Positions 43,130 to 51,644 of a stretch of 57,880 nucleotides of DNA are shown piece by piece (the first letter of the stretch is position 1; every line of letters starts with the position of its first letter). The stretch is from Melioribacteraceae bacterium (GTDB lineage Bacteria; Bacteroidota; Ignavibacteria; Ignavibacteriales; Melioribacteraceae): contig JANQLA010000082.1 of NCBI GenBank assembly GCA_028280855.1, forward strand, positions 1-57,880. The letters are read 5' to 3'. The notes under the pieces were generated by a model. It saw nothing but the letters and a program-made list of their open reading frames with translations. It was not told where the DNA came from and made no database searches. A program made the position numbers and the translations under genes.

Positions 43130-44146
43130 ATGAAAAAATTTTTTGGTTTGCTAAATGTAGTAATAATCATTTTCGCTTTCGCCTCTTGCGGAGAAGACAA
43201 TGAATCTAATTTTATCGAATTAAAGGGTCCTTATCTGGGGCTGAAAACTCCCGGTGATGTGCCTGAGTTATTTGCTTCCGGTATAGTTTCCAGCGTTTAT
43301 TGGGAACATAGCGGCGCTGTGTTTACGCCTGATGGAAAAGAACTGTTTTGGTCGAGAGCTATAAATGAAGGGAGGAGCCCAAGGATTATTGTTATCATGC
43401 ACATGAAGCAGATAAACGGTGTATGGACACAGCCTGAACTGGCTCCATTTAATTTTGCAAATTATAATCATATCAATTCCATATCACCGGATGGAAAACG
43501 ATTGTATATGTTTTCAACAGAAAATGGAGTTAGTGTTGTCAATAAAACCGAAGGCGGCTGGGGTAAACCAAAGTTTCTTAATATTAATAATGCCGATCAA
43601 CCCAGGCGTTATATCAACGAAGTTCACGAGACGCGAAGTGGAAACATTTATTGCAGCGGCCCTCTTGAATCTATGCCAAAAGGGCGGGGCATTGTCAGAT
43701 CACAATTTATTGACGGTAAATACCTGGAATGGGAGTCTCTTGGATCTAACGTCAATTTCTTGGTTGATGATCCGTTTCCAAACCACAGTCCGACAGTTGA
43801 TCCCGATGAAAGATTCGTAATTTTTGTTTCAAGGCGACCCGGTGGATACGGCGAGCAGGATCTTTACATAAGCTATCGTCAACCGGATGATACATGGGGA
43901 CCAGCAATTAACCTGGGCCCTAAAATTAATACCATTGGCAAAAGCAACAGTTGGCCGCAGCTTTCACCCGATGGAAAGTATCTTTTTTTTACAAGCAGGG
44001 TTAAACCGTATAGTGAAAATGATATAAGGAAGAAAAAATATTCCTATTCCGAACTTATTGAAATTCAGGAAAGTATTGATAACGGCTGGGATAATATATA
44101 CTGGGTAAGTAATAAGTTTATTGAAGAGTTGAGACCTAAACATTAA
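43130..44146 (+). CDS. PD40-repeat propeller lipoprotein, array member 4
   Basis: A 338-residue lipoprotein (FAFASC, Cys20). Signature GPYLGLKTPGDVPELFASGIVSS. Blade motifs: FTPDGKELFWS, ISPDGKRLYMFS, RSGNIYCS, DPDERFVIFVSRRPG and SPDGKYLFFTSR. An extra Lys/Ser/Glu-rich loop (KKYSYSELIEIQESID) precedes the end IYWVSNKFIEELRPKH. It is 11 bases after member 3. As a lipoprotein it should sit at a membrane surface, unlike members 1-3, which have ordinary signal peptides. Confidence 0.86.
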   Translation: MKKFFGLLNVVIIIFAFASCGEDNESNFIELKGPYLGLKTPGDVPELFASGIVSSVYWEHSGAVFTPDGKELFWSRAINEGRSPRIIVIMHMKQINGVWTQPELAPFNFANYNHINSISPDGKRLYMFSTENGVSVVNKTEGGWGKPKFLNINNADQPRRYINEVHETRSGNIYCSGPLESMPKGRGIVRSQFIDGKYLEWESLGSNVNFLVDDPFPNHSPTVDPDERFVIFVSRRPGGYGEQDLYISYRQPDDTWGPAINLGPKINTIGKSNSWPQLSPDGKYLFFTSRVKPYSENDIRKKKYSYSELIEIQESIDNGWDNIYWVSNKFIEELRPKH

Positions 44147-44166
44147 TAACATTTTTCGGGGGTAGA

Positions 44167-45177
44167 ATGAAATGTTTATTCAATTTAGTTTTGGTAACGC
44201 TGCTTGGTATTAGCTGTGCAGATCAAAGTGTATTTCAGGTACTAAAAGGGCCATACTTTGGACAAAAACCGCCTGGAGAAAAAGCAGAACTATTCGCCCA
44301 TGACTTATTGACGGGAGGTAACCAGGAATTTCAAATAATCTTTTCACCTGACACCGAAGAATTCATCTATCTATTATCAACATCAGCCGGTAGATTACTT
44401 GTGGAACCAAAAGGAGTTTTTGGAAGATATATGACGATGTATTCACAAATGGAAAACGGATATTGGACAGAACCAACTGCGCTCACCTCAAACGAAGGAT
44501 TTAGAATTGGTTATTGCTCGTTTCATCCCCAGGGTAAAAGACTTTATTTCAACTTTCGTGGCCACACTAACAACAAGCCTGAAAAGCCAACCTCGCGTAT
44601 TTGGTATATGGATAAAATAGAGTCCGGTTGGAGCGAGGCTGTGGAAGTTGATTTTGGTAAAGATTATAATGGTCCGGGAACTGTTTATCCGAGTGTCGCC
44701 TCAAACGGCAATCTCTACTTCGCACAGTTTCATGACCGTGTTCATGGTTACTTGTTTTTAAGCAGGTTTAAAGATGGAAAGTATTTCTTACCTGAAAAAC
44801 TTAGCCTGAACATAAATGATGTCGGTGGAAATCACCCATATATTGCCCCTGATGAAAGCTTCATTATTTATGATTCAGTAAGGCCCGGCGAGACTTACGG
44901 TACTAGTGATTTGTACATATCATTCCGCGGTGAAAACGGCGATTGGATGGAACCTCAAAACCTCGGAGAAGGAATTAATTCCCCGTATGATGAGAGAAGA
45001 GCTTTCCTCACCTTTGATCAAAAATATTTATTTTTCGTGAGTGACAGGATTAACCCGGAGAGACCGGATAGGCCTTTAACTATAACGGAACTACAGAAAC
45101 TTACAAATGTTCGACAAAATGGTTATCAACACCTCTATTGGGTAGACGCAAAAATAATAAGTAAGTTAAGGCCTTAA
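44167..45177 (+). CDS. PD40-repeat propeller lipoprotein, array member 5
   Basis: A 336-residue lipoprotein (LLGISC, Cys17), preceded by GGGGGTAG. Signature GPYFGQKPPGEKAELFAHDLL. Blades: FSPDTEEFIYL, FHPQGKRLYFNF, SNGNLYFAQ, APDESFIIYD and FDQKYLFFVSD. It shares with member 1 the overall length, the DFGKDYNGPGTVYPSVASNG region and the loop TITELQKLTNVRQNGYQH before LYWVDAKIISKLRP. The two are the closest pair in the array by eye. Confidence 0.86.
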   Translation: MKCLFNLVLVTLLGISCADQSVFQVLKGPYFGQKPPGEKAELFAHDLLTGGNQEFQIIFSPDTEEFIYLLSTSAGRLLVEPKGVFGRYMTMYSQMENGYWTEPTALTSNEGFRIGYCSFHPQGKRLYFNFRGHTNNKPEKPTSRIWYMDKIESGWSEAVEVDFGKDYNGPGTVYPSVASNGNLYFAQFHDRVHGYLFLSRFKDGKYFLPEKLSLNINDVGGNHPYIAPDESFIIYDSVRPGETYGTSDLYISFRGENGDWMEPQNLGEGINSPYDERRAFLTFDQKYLFFVSDRINPERPDRPLTITELQKLTNVRQNGYQHLYWVDAKIISKLRP

Positions 45178-45233
45178 TTGTTGTTAAATAATATTGATAG
45201 AAAGGTATTTTCTAATTAACCAAACAATAAATA

Positions 45234-46157
45234 ATGTTACGAATGTGTATTGCTATTCTGTTTTTTCTATTATTAAGTTTGCCCGCCCAGGTAAATATTG
45301 AAGAATTAAGCGGAAGCTACTTCGGTCTTAAAGCTCCGCGTGACAGTTCGGTAGTATTTATTGATGGGATAATAAGCACGCTTGATAAACCTGAAATGTG
45401 CGCAGGTTTTTCTCCCGACGCAAGGGAGTTTTATTACAACGCTTTATTAAATGATAACTGGACAATTTTCGTAACAAAAGAAATCGACGGTAAATGGACG
45501 AAGCCCGAACCAATTAATTTTACTGCCGGCTTTACGGACAGAGATTTTACAATGTCGCCGGATGGAAAACAAATCTATTTCGGTTCGAATCGCCCGCGAA
45601 TAAAAGGAAAAAACAAATCGGAATCTCTTGATATTTTTGTAAGCAACAGGTTAATCAACGGTGAATGGGACGAACCTTCTAACTTAGGTTCTGTTGTCAA
45701 TTCGGATTTAACAGAGAATTACCCGTCGGTAGCGGAAAATGGAAATTTGTATTTTTTCTCATGCGGACGTGACGGATTTAGCGGTTGTGATATTTTCATC
45801 TCGAAAATAGTTGATAATAATTATTTGCCGCCGGTAAATCTTGGGCCTTCTATTAATAGTAATAAAAATGACTGGGACGCTTTTATTGCACCCGACGAAA
45901 GCTATATTATTTTCAGTTCGCAAAATCGTGATGATACAATCGGCGGACAGGATCTTTACATTTCGTTCGAAGATGAAAATAATGAATGGACACAGGCAAT
46001 TAATATGGGACCGAAGGTTAATTCCGCCTCGGGAGAGATTTGTCCTTCGGTAACACCCGATGGTAAATATTTATTCTTTACCAGCCGCCGAAGAGGTATG
46101 GCTGATATTTTCTGGATAGATGCGTCAATTATAGATTCATTAAAAGGCGAATCATGA
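45234..46157 (+). CDS. PD40-repeat propeller protein, array member 6
   Basis: A 307-residue exported protein with a signal peptide (LLSLPAQV); a start at the second Met (45243) is also possible. Signature GSYFGLKAPRDSSVVFIDGIIS. Blades: FSPDAREFYYN, MSPDGKQIYFGSNRP, ENGNLYFFS, APDESYIIFSSQ and TPDGKYLFFTSRR. It ends IFWIDASIIDSLKGES. It carries the canonical QDLYIS-F strand typical of PD40 proteins. The gap before it, 56 bases, is the widest in the array and could hold an internal promoter. Its stop overlaps member 7 (ATGA). Confidence 0.86.
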   Translation: MLRMCIAILFFLLLSLPAQVNIEELSGSYFGLKAPRDSSVVFIDGIISTLDKPEMCAGFSPDAREFYYNALLNDNWTIFVTKEIDGKWTKPEPINFTAGFTDRDFTMSPDGKQIYFGSNRPRIKGKNKSESLDIFVSNRLINGEWDEPSNLGSVVNSDLTENYPSVAENGNLYFFSCGRDGFSGCDIFISKIVDNNYLPPVNLGPSINSNKNDWDAFIAPDESYIIFSSQNRDDTIGGQDLYISFEDENNEWTQAINMGPKVNSASGEICPSVTPDGKYLFFTSRRRGMADIFWIDASIIDSLKGES

Positions 46158-47047
46158 AGCATACTTTTTACAGAACGATCTTATCAATAATTTTATGCGC
46201 GGCGCTAAGCGGGTGTGCCGAAGAATCAACAAAAATTACATTTAACGCCGACTATATGGGACAGAATCCTCCCGTCGATAAACCCATTCCATTCGCCCCG
46301 GGTGTTGTGTCAACTAAAGATCACAAAGAAAATGGTTGTGCTTTCTCTCCGGATGGTTCAGAGTTTTACTTTAGCCGAATAGTCAATGACAAATTAGATA
46401 TTTATGTAATGTATTTGAACCGCAATGGGTGGTCCAAGCCATCAAAACTTTTCAACTCTTTATCCAATGATTTTGAACCCTATGTAACACTTGATAACAG
46501 AATGCTGTTTTACACACGGTCGAATCATAAAGACACTACTTTTTCCTCAGGGATATGGTATGTAAATAGAATTGAAGACGGATGGTCTGAGCCTGTTTAT
46601 TTCAGTAAAGGAATGTATGTTAGCACAGCAAATAACGGTAATATATATTATTCGGGAATGTTGGCTAATGGGTGGATCAGCGGACAAATTGAAATGCGCA
46701 TATTTGACAACAATCAATTTGGAAAGCCCATAGAACTTGATGAAGCAATAAATTCGCCATCATATGAACTTCATCCCTGCATTTCTCATGACGAAAGCTA
46801 TATTATTTTTGTTTCAAGAAGAACCGACGGAAGAGAGACAACTGATACATTTAATGACTTATACATCAGCTTCAAGTCAAAAGAAAACAGGTGGAAAGAA
46901 CCGTACTACCTGGGAAATATATTTGGAAAATCAATTAGGATGGCGCCTTACCTTTCACCAGATGGAAAATATCTTTTTTTTACGATGGAGAGCGACATTT
47001 ACTGGGTTAGCACGTCATTTATAGAAAAATTAAGGAATAATTTATGA
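46154..47047 (+). CDS. PD40-repeat propeller lipoprotein, array member 7
   Basis: A 297-residue lipoprotein (ALSGC, Cys21). Signature ADYMGQNPPVDKPIPFAPGVVS. Blades: FSPDGSEFYFS, NNGNIYYSG, SHDESYIIFVSRR and SPDGKYLFFTM. The end is IYWVSTSFIEKLRN. It overlaps both neighbours by 4 bases (ATGA at each junction), so members 6-8 are translationally coupled. Shortest intact member. Confidence 0.86.
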   Translation: MKHTFYRTILSIILCAALSGCAEESTKITFNADYMGQNPPVDKPIPFAPGVVSTKDHKENGCAFSPDGSEFYFSRIVNDKLDIYVMYLNRNGWSKPSKLFNSLSNDFEPYVTLDNRMLFYTRSNHKDTTFSSGIWYVNRIEDGWSEPVYFSKGMYVSTANNGNIYYSGMLANGWISGQIEMRIFDNNQFGKPIELDEAINSPSYELHPCISHDESYIIFVSRRTDGRETTDTFNDLYISFKSKENRWKEPYYLGNIFGKSIRMAPYLSPDGKYLFFTMESDIYWVSTSFIEKLRNNL

Positions 47048-48045
47048 GAATTCATTTCGTTGTTTTTTTTCTATCATTAATTCTGATTAGCATTCTAACA
47101 GGGTGCGGTGGAATGAAAAATTCTGTTGTTTCTTTACAAGCAGACTATTTAGGAATGAAACCGCCTGCTGATACACCCGTAAGGTTTGCACCCGGTATTG
47201 TAGCTTCAATGCATCATGAACACAGCAGGTTAGAATTTTCAAAAGATGGCTTGGAATTATATTGGAATATTATACCTGTAGACACCAATTACCGAAGCAG
47301 AAGCGGCAGGCCTTTTCGACCGGATAAAAGTAACATCTGGTTCACGCGCAGAACCAATACCGGTTGGACCGACGCCGCAATTTTCCCACTCACATTAGAA
47401 TCAGGCGCAGGCTCCCCAACCTTCTCCCCGGATGGAAGTATATTTTATTACCAGTCCAACGACCCAAACGCCGATCCCGATGAGAGACCCAAACCTAATT
47501 TGCTTTATGCAACAAAAAAGGTAAATGGAAATTGGAAAGAAGCCTACCAGGTTAAAGAAATTTTACCAAAGGAAAAAAACAGGGGCACAATGTCATTTTG
47601 CTTTGCTGATAATGGAAATCTCTATTTCGATTACGGCGGCCCTGCTGCTGACGGTAACTGGTGGTGGAATATACGTTTCTCAGAATTTAAAGACGGAAAG
47701 TACAAACAGCCTGTTGTGCTTGATTTTGGAATTAATGATGGCGATGTTGATTGGTGCCCGTGGATTGCTCCGGATGAATCATACATGATATGGTCCTCAC
47801 ACAGGGAAGAAAACTATGGAAACGGCGACCTTTTCATAAGTTTCAAAAATGATGACGGAACATGGGACATACCGGTAAACATGGGAGAGAGCGTAAACAC
47901 TAATAAGCAGGAACGTTTTCCGTCCGTTTCACCCGATGGAAAATACTTGTTTTTTGCGAGACACGAACCGGAAACTTATAGCGATATATTCTGGGTAGAT
48001 GCATCAATCATAGAATCATTAAAAGAATCGCAAATGAAAAACTAG
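47044..48045 (+). CDS. PD40-repeat propeller lipoprotein, array member 8
   Basis: A 333-residue lipoprotein (SILTGC, Cys21). Signature ADYLGMKPPADTPVRFAPGIVAS. Blades: FSKDGLELYWN, FSPDGSIFYYQS, DNGNLYFDY, APDESYMIWSSHR and SPDGKYLFFARH. The end is IFWVDASIIESLKES. Last intact copy; a long inverted repeat and a signal-peptide-only reading frame follow. Confidence 0.86.
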   Translation: MRIHFVVFFLSLILISILTGCGGMKNSVVSLQADYLGMKPPADTPVRFAPGIVASMHHEHSRLEFSKDGLELYWNIIPVDTNYRSRSGRPFRPDKSNIWFTRRTNTGWTDAAIFPLTLESGAGSPTFSPDGSIFYYQSNDPNADPDERPKPNLLYATKKVNGNWKEAYQVKEILPKEKNRGTMSFCFADNGNLYFDYGGPAADGNWWWNIRFSEFKDGKYKQPVVLDFGINDGDVDWCPWIAPDESYMIWSSHREENYGNGDLFISFKNDDGTWDIPVNMGESVNTNKQERFPSVSPDGKYLFFARHEPETYSDIFWVDASIIESLKESQMKN

Positions 48046-48049
48046 GTTG

Positions 48050-48118
48050 CTCTATTAACCGGGCATTATTCAAACACTATTTTCGAATAAATGGGCTCGC
48101 ACGAAAACCGGTTAAGAG
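48050..48118. repeat. Nested inverted repeat after the PD40 array
   Basis: TTAACCGG (48055-48062) pairs with CCGGTTAA (48108-48115), extended by CTC/GAG outside. Inside, TTATTC (48066-48071) pairs with GAATAA (48085-48090). The structure ends the array and could terminate or stabilise its transcript; there is no T-tract. Confidence 0.5.
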
Positions 48119-48171
48119 TAATACAAACAATTATAAATTTTTGTTAAAATTGTAGTGGGGGCATAGGACTT

Positions 48172-48273
48172 ATGAATAAATGTTTGCATTCTTGTCTGGC
48201 GCTTATAGCACTATTAATATCGTTAAACGCAAAAACCATCGCTGAATATCTATCCATTGTAACGACAGCCTAA
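48172..48273 (+). CDS. 33-codon reading frame that is little more than a signal peptide
   Basis: ATG at 48172, with GTGGGGG about 13 bases upstream, opens MNKCLHSCLALIALLISLNAK, a typical signal peptide, and stops after 12 further residues. The site resembles the starts of the exported genes in the array (G-rich leader, hydrophobic N-terminus). It could be the truncated remnant of another exported gene, or a true small secreted peptide. The minus-strand epimerase gene ends 7 bases beyond. Confidence 0.35.
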   Translation: MNKCLHSCLALIALLISLNAKTIAEYLSIVTTA

Positions 48274-48279
48274 AGATTA

Positions 48280-49275
48280 TTATTCTGTTCCTTTTAGCAA
48301 TTTATACCATTCGGCATATCTTTCAAAGCCTTCTTCATTGCTTATTTGAGGGGAATAATTAAGTTTTGTTTTAGCTTTTTCAATCGACATTGTCATTGAC
48401 TTAGCCATGTAACCAACCGAAAAACGCGTCATCTCTGGTTTTTTATTACCAAAGGGTAAATGACTAATAGATTCCATAATTCCCGCAATTATTTTTGCTG
48501 CGGGTTCGGGAATACTCTTGGGATGAAATGGCCGGTTAAATATCTTTAGTACTGTTGAAAACCATTCTTTAATAGTTATCGGATCTCCGTTTGATACGTT
48601 GTATACTTCGTTCCACTCATTATCCCGGGCATCTAAACAGTTCATTATTAAGTCAAGAAGATTACCAATATATGTCAAATCTACTAAGGCTTGACCGTTG
48701 TTTATTAAAGGGAATTTCTCTTTTTTTGATAACTGAAGTATACGCGGAACAATAGTATTATCATACTTACCGTATACAGCCCTGGGTCTTAAAATAATAC
48801 TCTTAAACCCATCCTTTCCCAGGGAAAGTAATTCTTTCTCGGCAATCAACTTGGTTTTGCCGTAGTTAAATTGTTTTTGCGGAAGCGTCTCATCTTCGGA
48901 AATGTTATACCTATCTTCACCGCTGAAGTAAACACTTGGAGTCGAGACAAAAATGATTCTTTTTATATCATTTGTTCTGCACGCTTGAATAGTATTCCGT
49001 GTCCCAATAACATTTGTTTCGTAGAATTCTCTGTAACTTCCCCAATCTGCTGTTTTTGCAGCACAATGAATTAAGTAATCGGCAGGTTGGAAAACATTTT
49101 GTACTTGAGATAGATCTGTTATATCGGCCAGGTTAAATTCTATTCCTAATTTTTGAAGCTCTTTCCCTACCTCTAACGAACGACCGCTTGCAATTACATT
49201 AATTCCTTTTTCATTTAAATGTTCGGACAAATTTCTGCCAATGAAACCGGTTGCTCCTGTTATTATTGCTTTCAT
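48280..49275 (-). CDS. NAD(P)-dependent epimerase/3beta-hydroxysteroid-dehydrogenase-like enzyme
   Basis: A 331-residue extended SDR. Nucleotide-binding motif GATGFIG near the N-terminus, FVSTPSVYF, catalytic Tyr-x3-Lys in YGKTKL (near residue 138), and RPRAVYGKYD. It resembles 3beta-HSD/sterol- or hopanoid-type dehydrogenases and nucleotide-sugar epimerases; the substrate is uncertain. It ends the minus-strand unit, starting 10 bases after the RND exporter stop. The association suggests that it modifies the lipid or other molecule handled by the exporter. Confidence 0.82.
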   Translation of the reverse strand: MKAIITGATGFIGRNLSEHLNEKGINVIASGRSLEVGKELQKLGIEFNLADITDLSQVQNVFQPADYLIHCAAKTADWGSYREFYETNVIGTRNTIQACRTNDIKRIIFVSTPSVYFSGEDRYNISEDETLPQKQFNYGKTKLIAEKELLSLGKDGFKSIILRPRAVYGKYDNTIVPRILQLSKKEKFPLINNGQALVDLTYIGNLLDLIMNCLDARDNEWNEVYNVSNGDPITIKEWFSTVLKIFNRPFHPKSIPEPAAKIIAGIMESISHLPFGNKKPEMTRFSVGYMAKSMTMSIEKAKTKLNYSPQISNEEGFERYAEWYKLLKGTE

Positions 49276-49285
49276 GCTACTCTTA

Positions 49286-51631
49286 TCATAATTTTTTTCC
49301 CGTTAAACTGTTATTTCCAAACGGTCTCAGGTGATTAACAATAATCGGTGTTAATATTAAGTTTGACAGCAATGCCGAAAAAATACCGAGCGCAATGAAA
49401 GCACCCAGGTAAACCATCATGTTTATTGGCGACGTTAAATAAATCAAAAAAGAAATTATTATTAAAAACGATGTTATGAATAGCGCCCTCCCGATAGCTT
49501 TTAATGCATTGACGGAAGATTCGTAATAGTCGGATGTTTTTTGATAGTCGCCTTTTAAATAGTTGATAAGGTGAATTGTGTTGTCAACCGCGATACCGAG
49601 AATCATTGGCGCAATTGTTACCGTCATAAAATCCAGCGGAATACCTAGCAAGCCCATTGTACCGCCGATTATAATTATGGGAGTAATATTCGGAATCATG
49701 CCTATCAATCCAATTTTGATTCCGCCCAGTACAATCATAACCAATACGCCTATCACAATCAGCGCAATAATCAGCGATTGAATTTGACCCACGGCAACAT
49801 ACATATTCAATGCGGCTAACTTAGGCATTCCACCGGTAATATTAAATTCCGCTTCGGGAAAGAGTTCTTTAGCCCGGTTGTCTAGCTCTTCCATTTCCAG
49901 CATAGTTTGTTTCGCGTTCATGTTATTGGTTTCAACTTCGAGTCTTATAACGGAAAAGTCATCATTTACCCAATCATATAGCTTGGAACCGCCTGACATT
50001 TCATATAGCATTAATAACTGTGCTACAAGGTTTTTACTTTCGGGTATTTTGTAATACTCTTGTTTATTGCCTTGCACAAGCCGGTTCATATCTTTAAGGT
50101 AGTCAAGCAGCGAGTTTGTTTTGTTAGTAAGGTTAAGTTTGTTTACATGGTTTACAAACAGGTCAAATTTATTGAGTATTTCAGGTTCTTTTACTTTTTG
50201 TTCCTCACCGAAATCCAGTGTGATGTTATAGGAATCGAATGAACCGATTTTTGTTTCCGCTACTCCGACCATTCTATCTATATAAGGTACGCTTCTGCCA
50301 TAAGATCTTTCGGTATCGAAGTTAACTTCAAAATTGAAAAGCCCAAAAATCATTATGACAATAATTACCGAGAAACCAACTAATATTTTTTTGGAATTAT
50401 TTAATACAAATTGACCAAGGCTTGAGAAGTATTTGTCGCTCTTTGGAGCTGCTGAGCTTTGAATATTTTTAGGATCTTTGCCAAAGCTCATCAAAGCGCC
50501 CGTCAGCACAAATACGACAACTAATATCACGAAAATCATTACTGCAGAGGTTAAGCCAAGCCACCTAATAGGGATAAGTGCAATTGACATGAATGAAAGA
50601 AGCGCTGCGATTGTTGTGAATGCCGCAAAAGAGGATGGCAGCCCGGCTTTACCAATAGCAAGTGCAACTGCAAGTTTTCTCGATTTCATTTCTGTTATGC
50701 TTCTCTGGTAGTAGTTAAATAGGTGCACGGAATATCCCAGGGAAATTGCGAGGGAAAGGATTATTGGTATTGCAAAGAGGAACGCATTCATTTTAATATT
50801 TAAATGCCCCATTATTCCGTATACAATTATTATGGAAACAATTGCCGTTGTAAAAGGAATAACAACACCCTGAACCGAACGAAAGGTTATTGCTAAAAAG
50901 ATTAGTAGTACTATGATTGTTATGCTCAGCAATCTATCTGTTTCGGCTCCGGTAAATAGGAGTTCTTCATAACCGTATACGGGCGTGCCGACAGATCTTA
51001 AATTGTAACTTTGATATTTTTCTTGGTTTAATATTTCGTTTACTTTTTCGCCGACAGCATTTTCCGGTGCCAGTCCATGCTCTTCTTCATATTCATCAGG
51101 GTAAGAAAATAAGTCCAGAACCAGCCAGGTTTCAGTGCAGTCTTCCGAAACGATTTTGTTTATGAAGTATTCTTTTGATAAAGCTCTTTTGCGGTAAGTT
51201 TCGAGTTCGCTTACTTCATGATCATCCGGTATCAAATCTTTGGTTATTATTTCATCATCATTAGTGAAACTGTATTCAACATCGGCAATCGAAATGACGT
51301 CATCGGCAAAAGGGACTTTGCTTGCGAGCTCTTTGCCTAGTTCGTCCAGTATGTTAATTACCGCCGGATCAAAAACATCTTCTGCCTGGAGATGTATCGC
51401 AACTATGTCACTGTTTCCAAAAGAGTCTTCGTATTCAGCTTTGTTGGCAAAGACTTCAGAACCTTCGAGAAACCAGTTTTCTATTGATGTATCGTATTTC
51501 ATCTTTTCCAAACCAAGCCCGGATAAAATTGTAATTATTGTAATAAGAAAAATGTAAAACCATCTTTTAGATATAATATGTTGACCAAGTGATACAAACC
51601 ATTTCTCATATTTATTATTTTCAATATTCAT
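49286..51631 (-). CDS. RND/MMPL-family exporter
   Basis: A 781-residue polytopic protein with the duplicated layout of RND/MMPL (HpnN-like) transporters. The first helix is near residue 20-40, followed by a large periplasmic domain (TSIENWFLEGSEVF...). A 5-helix bundle (residues ~230-400) includes FAIPIILSLAISLGYSVHLF. A second periplasmic domain and a second bundle (~640-770) contain IAPMILGIAVDNTIHLINY. The Asp in GIAVDN is the usual site of proton coupling. Neighbours (LolA-like, DUF1302-like, epimerase, TetR) point to export of a lipid or hydrophobic compound to the outer membrane. Confidence 0.88.
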   Translation of the reverse strand: MNIENNKYEKWFVSLGQHIISKRWFYIFLITIITILSGLGLEKMKYDTSIENWFLEGSEVFANKAEYEDSFGNSDIVAIHLQAEDVFDPAVINILDELGKELASKVPFADDVISIADVEYSFTNDDEIITKDLIPDDHEVSELETYRKRALSKEYFINKIVSEDCTETWLVLDLFSYPDEYEEEHGLAPENAVGEKVNEILNQEKYQSYNLRSVGTPVYGYEELLFTGAETDRLLSITIIVLLIFLAITFRSVQGVVIPFTTAIVSIIIVYGIMGHLNIKMNAFLFAIPIILSLAISLGYSVHLFNYYQRSITEMKSRKLAVALAIGKAGLPSSFAAFTTIAALLSFMSIALIPIRWLGLTSAVMIFVILVVVFVLTGALMSFGKDPKNIQSSAAPKSDKYFSSLGQFVLNNSKKILVGFSVIIVIMIFGLFNFEVNFDTERSYGRSVPYIDRMVGVAETKIGSFDSYNITLDFGEEQKVKEPEILNKFDLFVNHVNKLNLTNKTNSLLDYLKDMNRLVQGNKQEYYKIPESKNLVAQLLMLYEMSGGSKLYDWVNDDFSVIRLEVETNNMNAKQTMLEMEELDNRAKELFPEAEFNITGGMPKLAALNMYVAVGQIQSLIIALIVIGVLVMIVLGGIKIGLIGMIPNITPIIIIGGTMGLLGIPLDFMTVTIAPMILGIAVDNTIHLINYLKGDYQKTSDYYESSVNALKAIGRALFITSFLIIISFLIYLTSPINMMVYLGAFIALGIFSALLSNLILTPIIVNHLRPFGNNSLTGKKL

Positions 51632-51644
51632 TTTAACGCTCTAA

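Noticed and set aside
40301-48045. PD40 genes as TolB of the Tol-Pal system
   Set aside because: No tolQ, tolR, tolA or pal genes are nearby, half the copies are lipoproteins, and eight TolB copies would make no sense.
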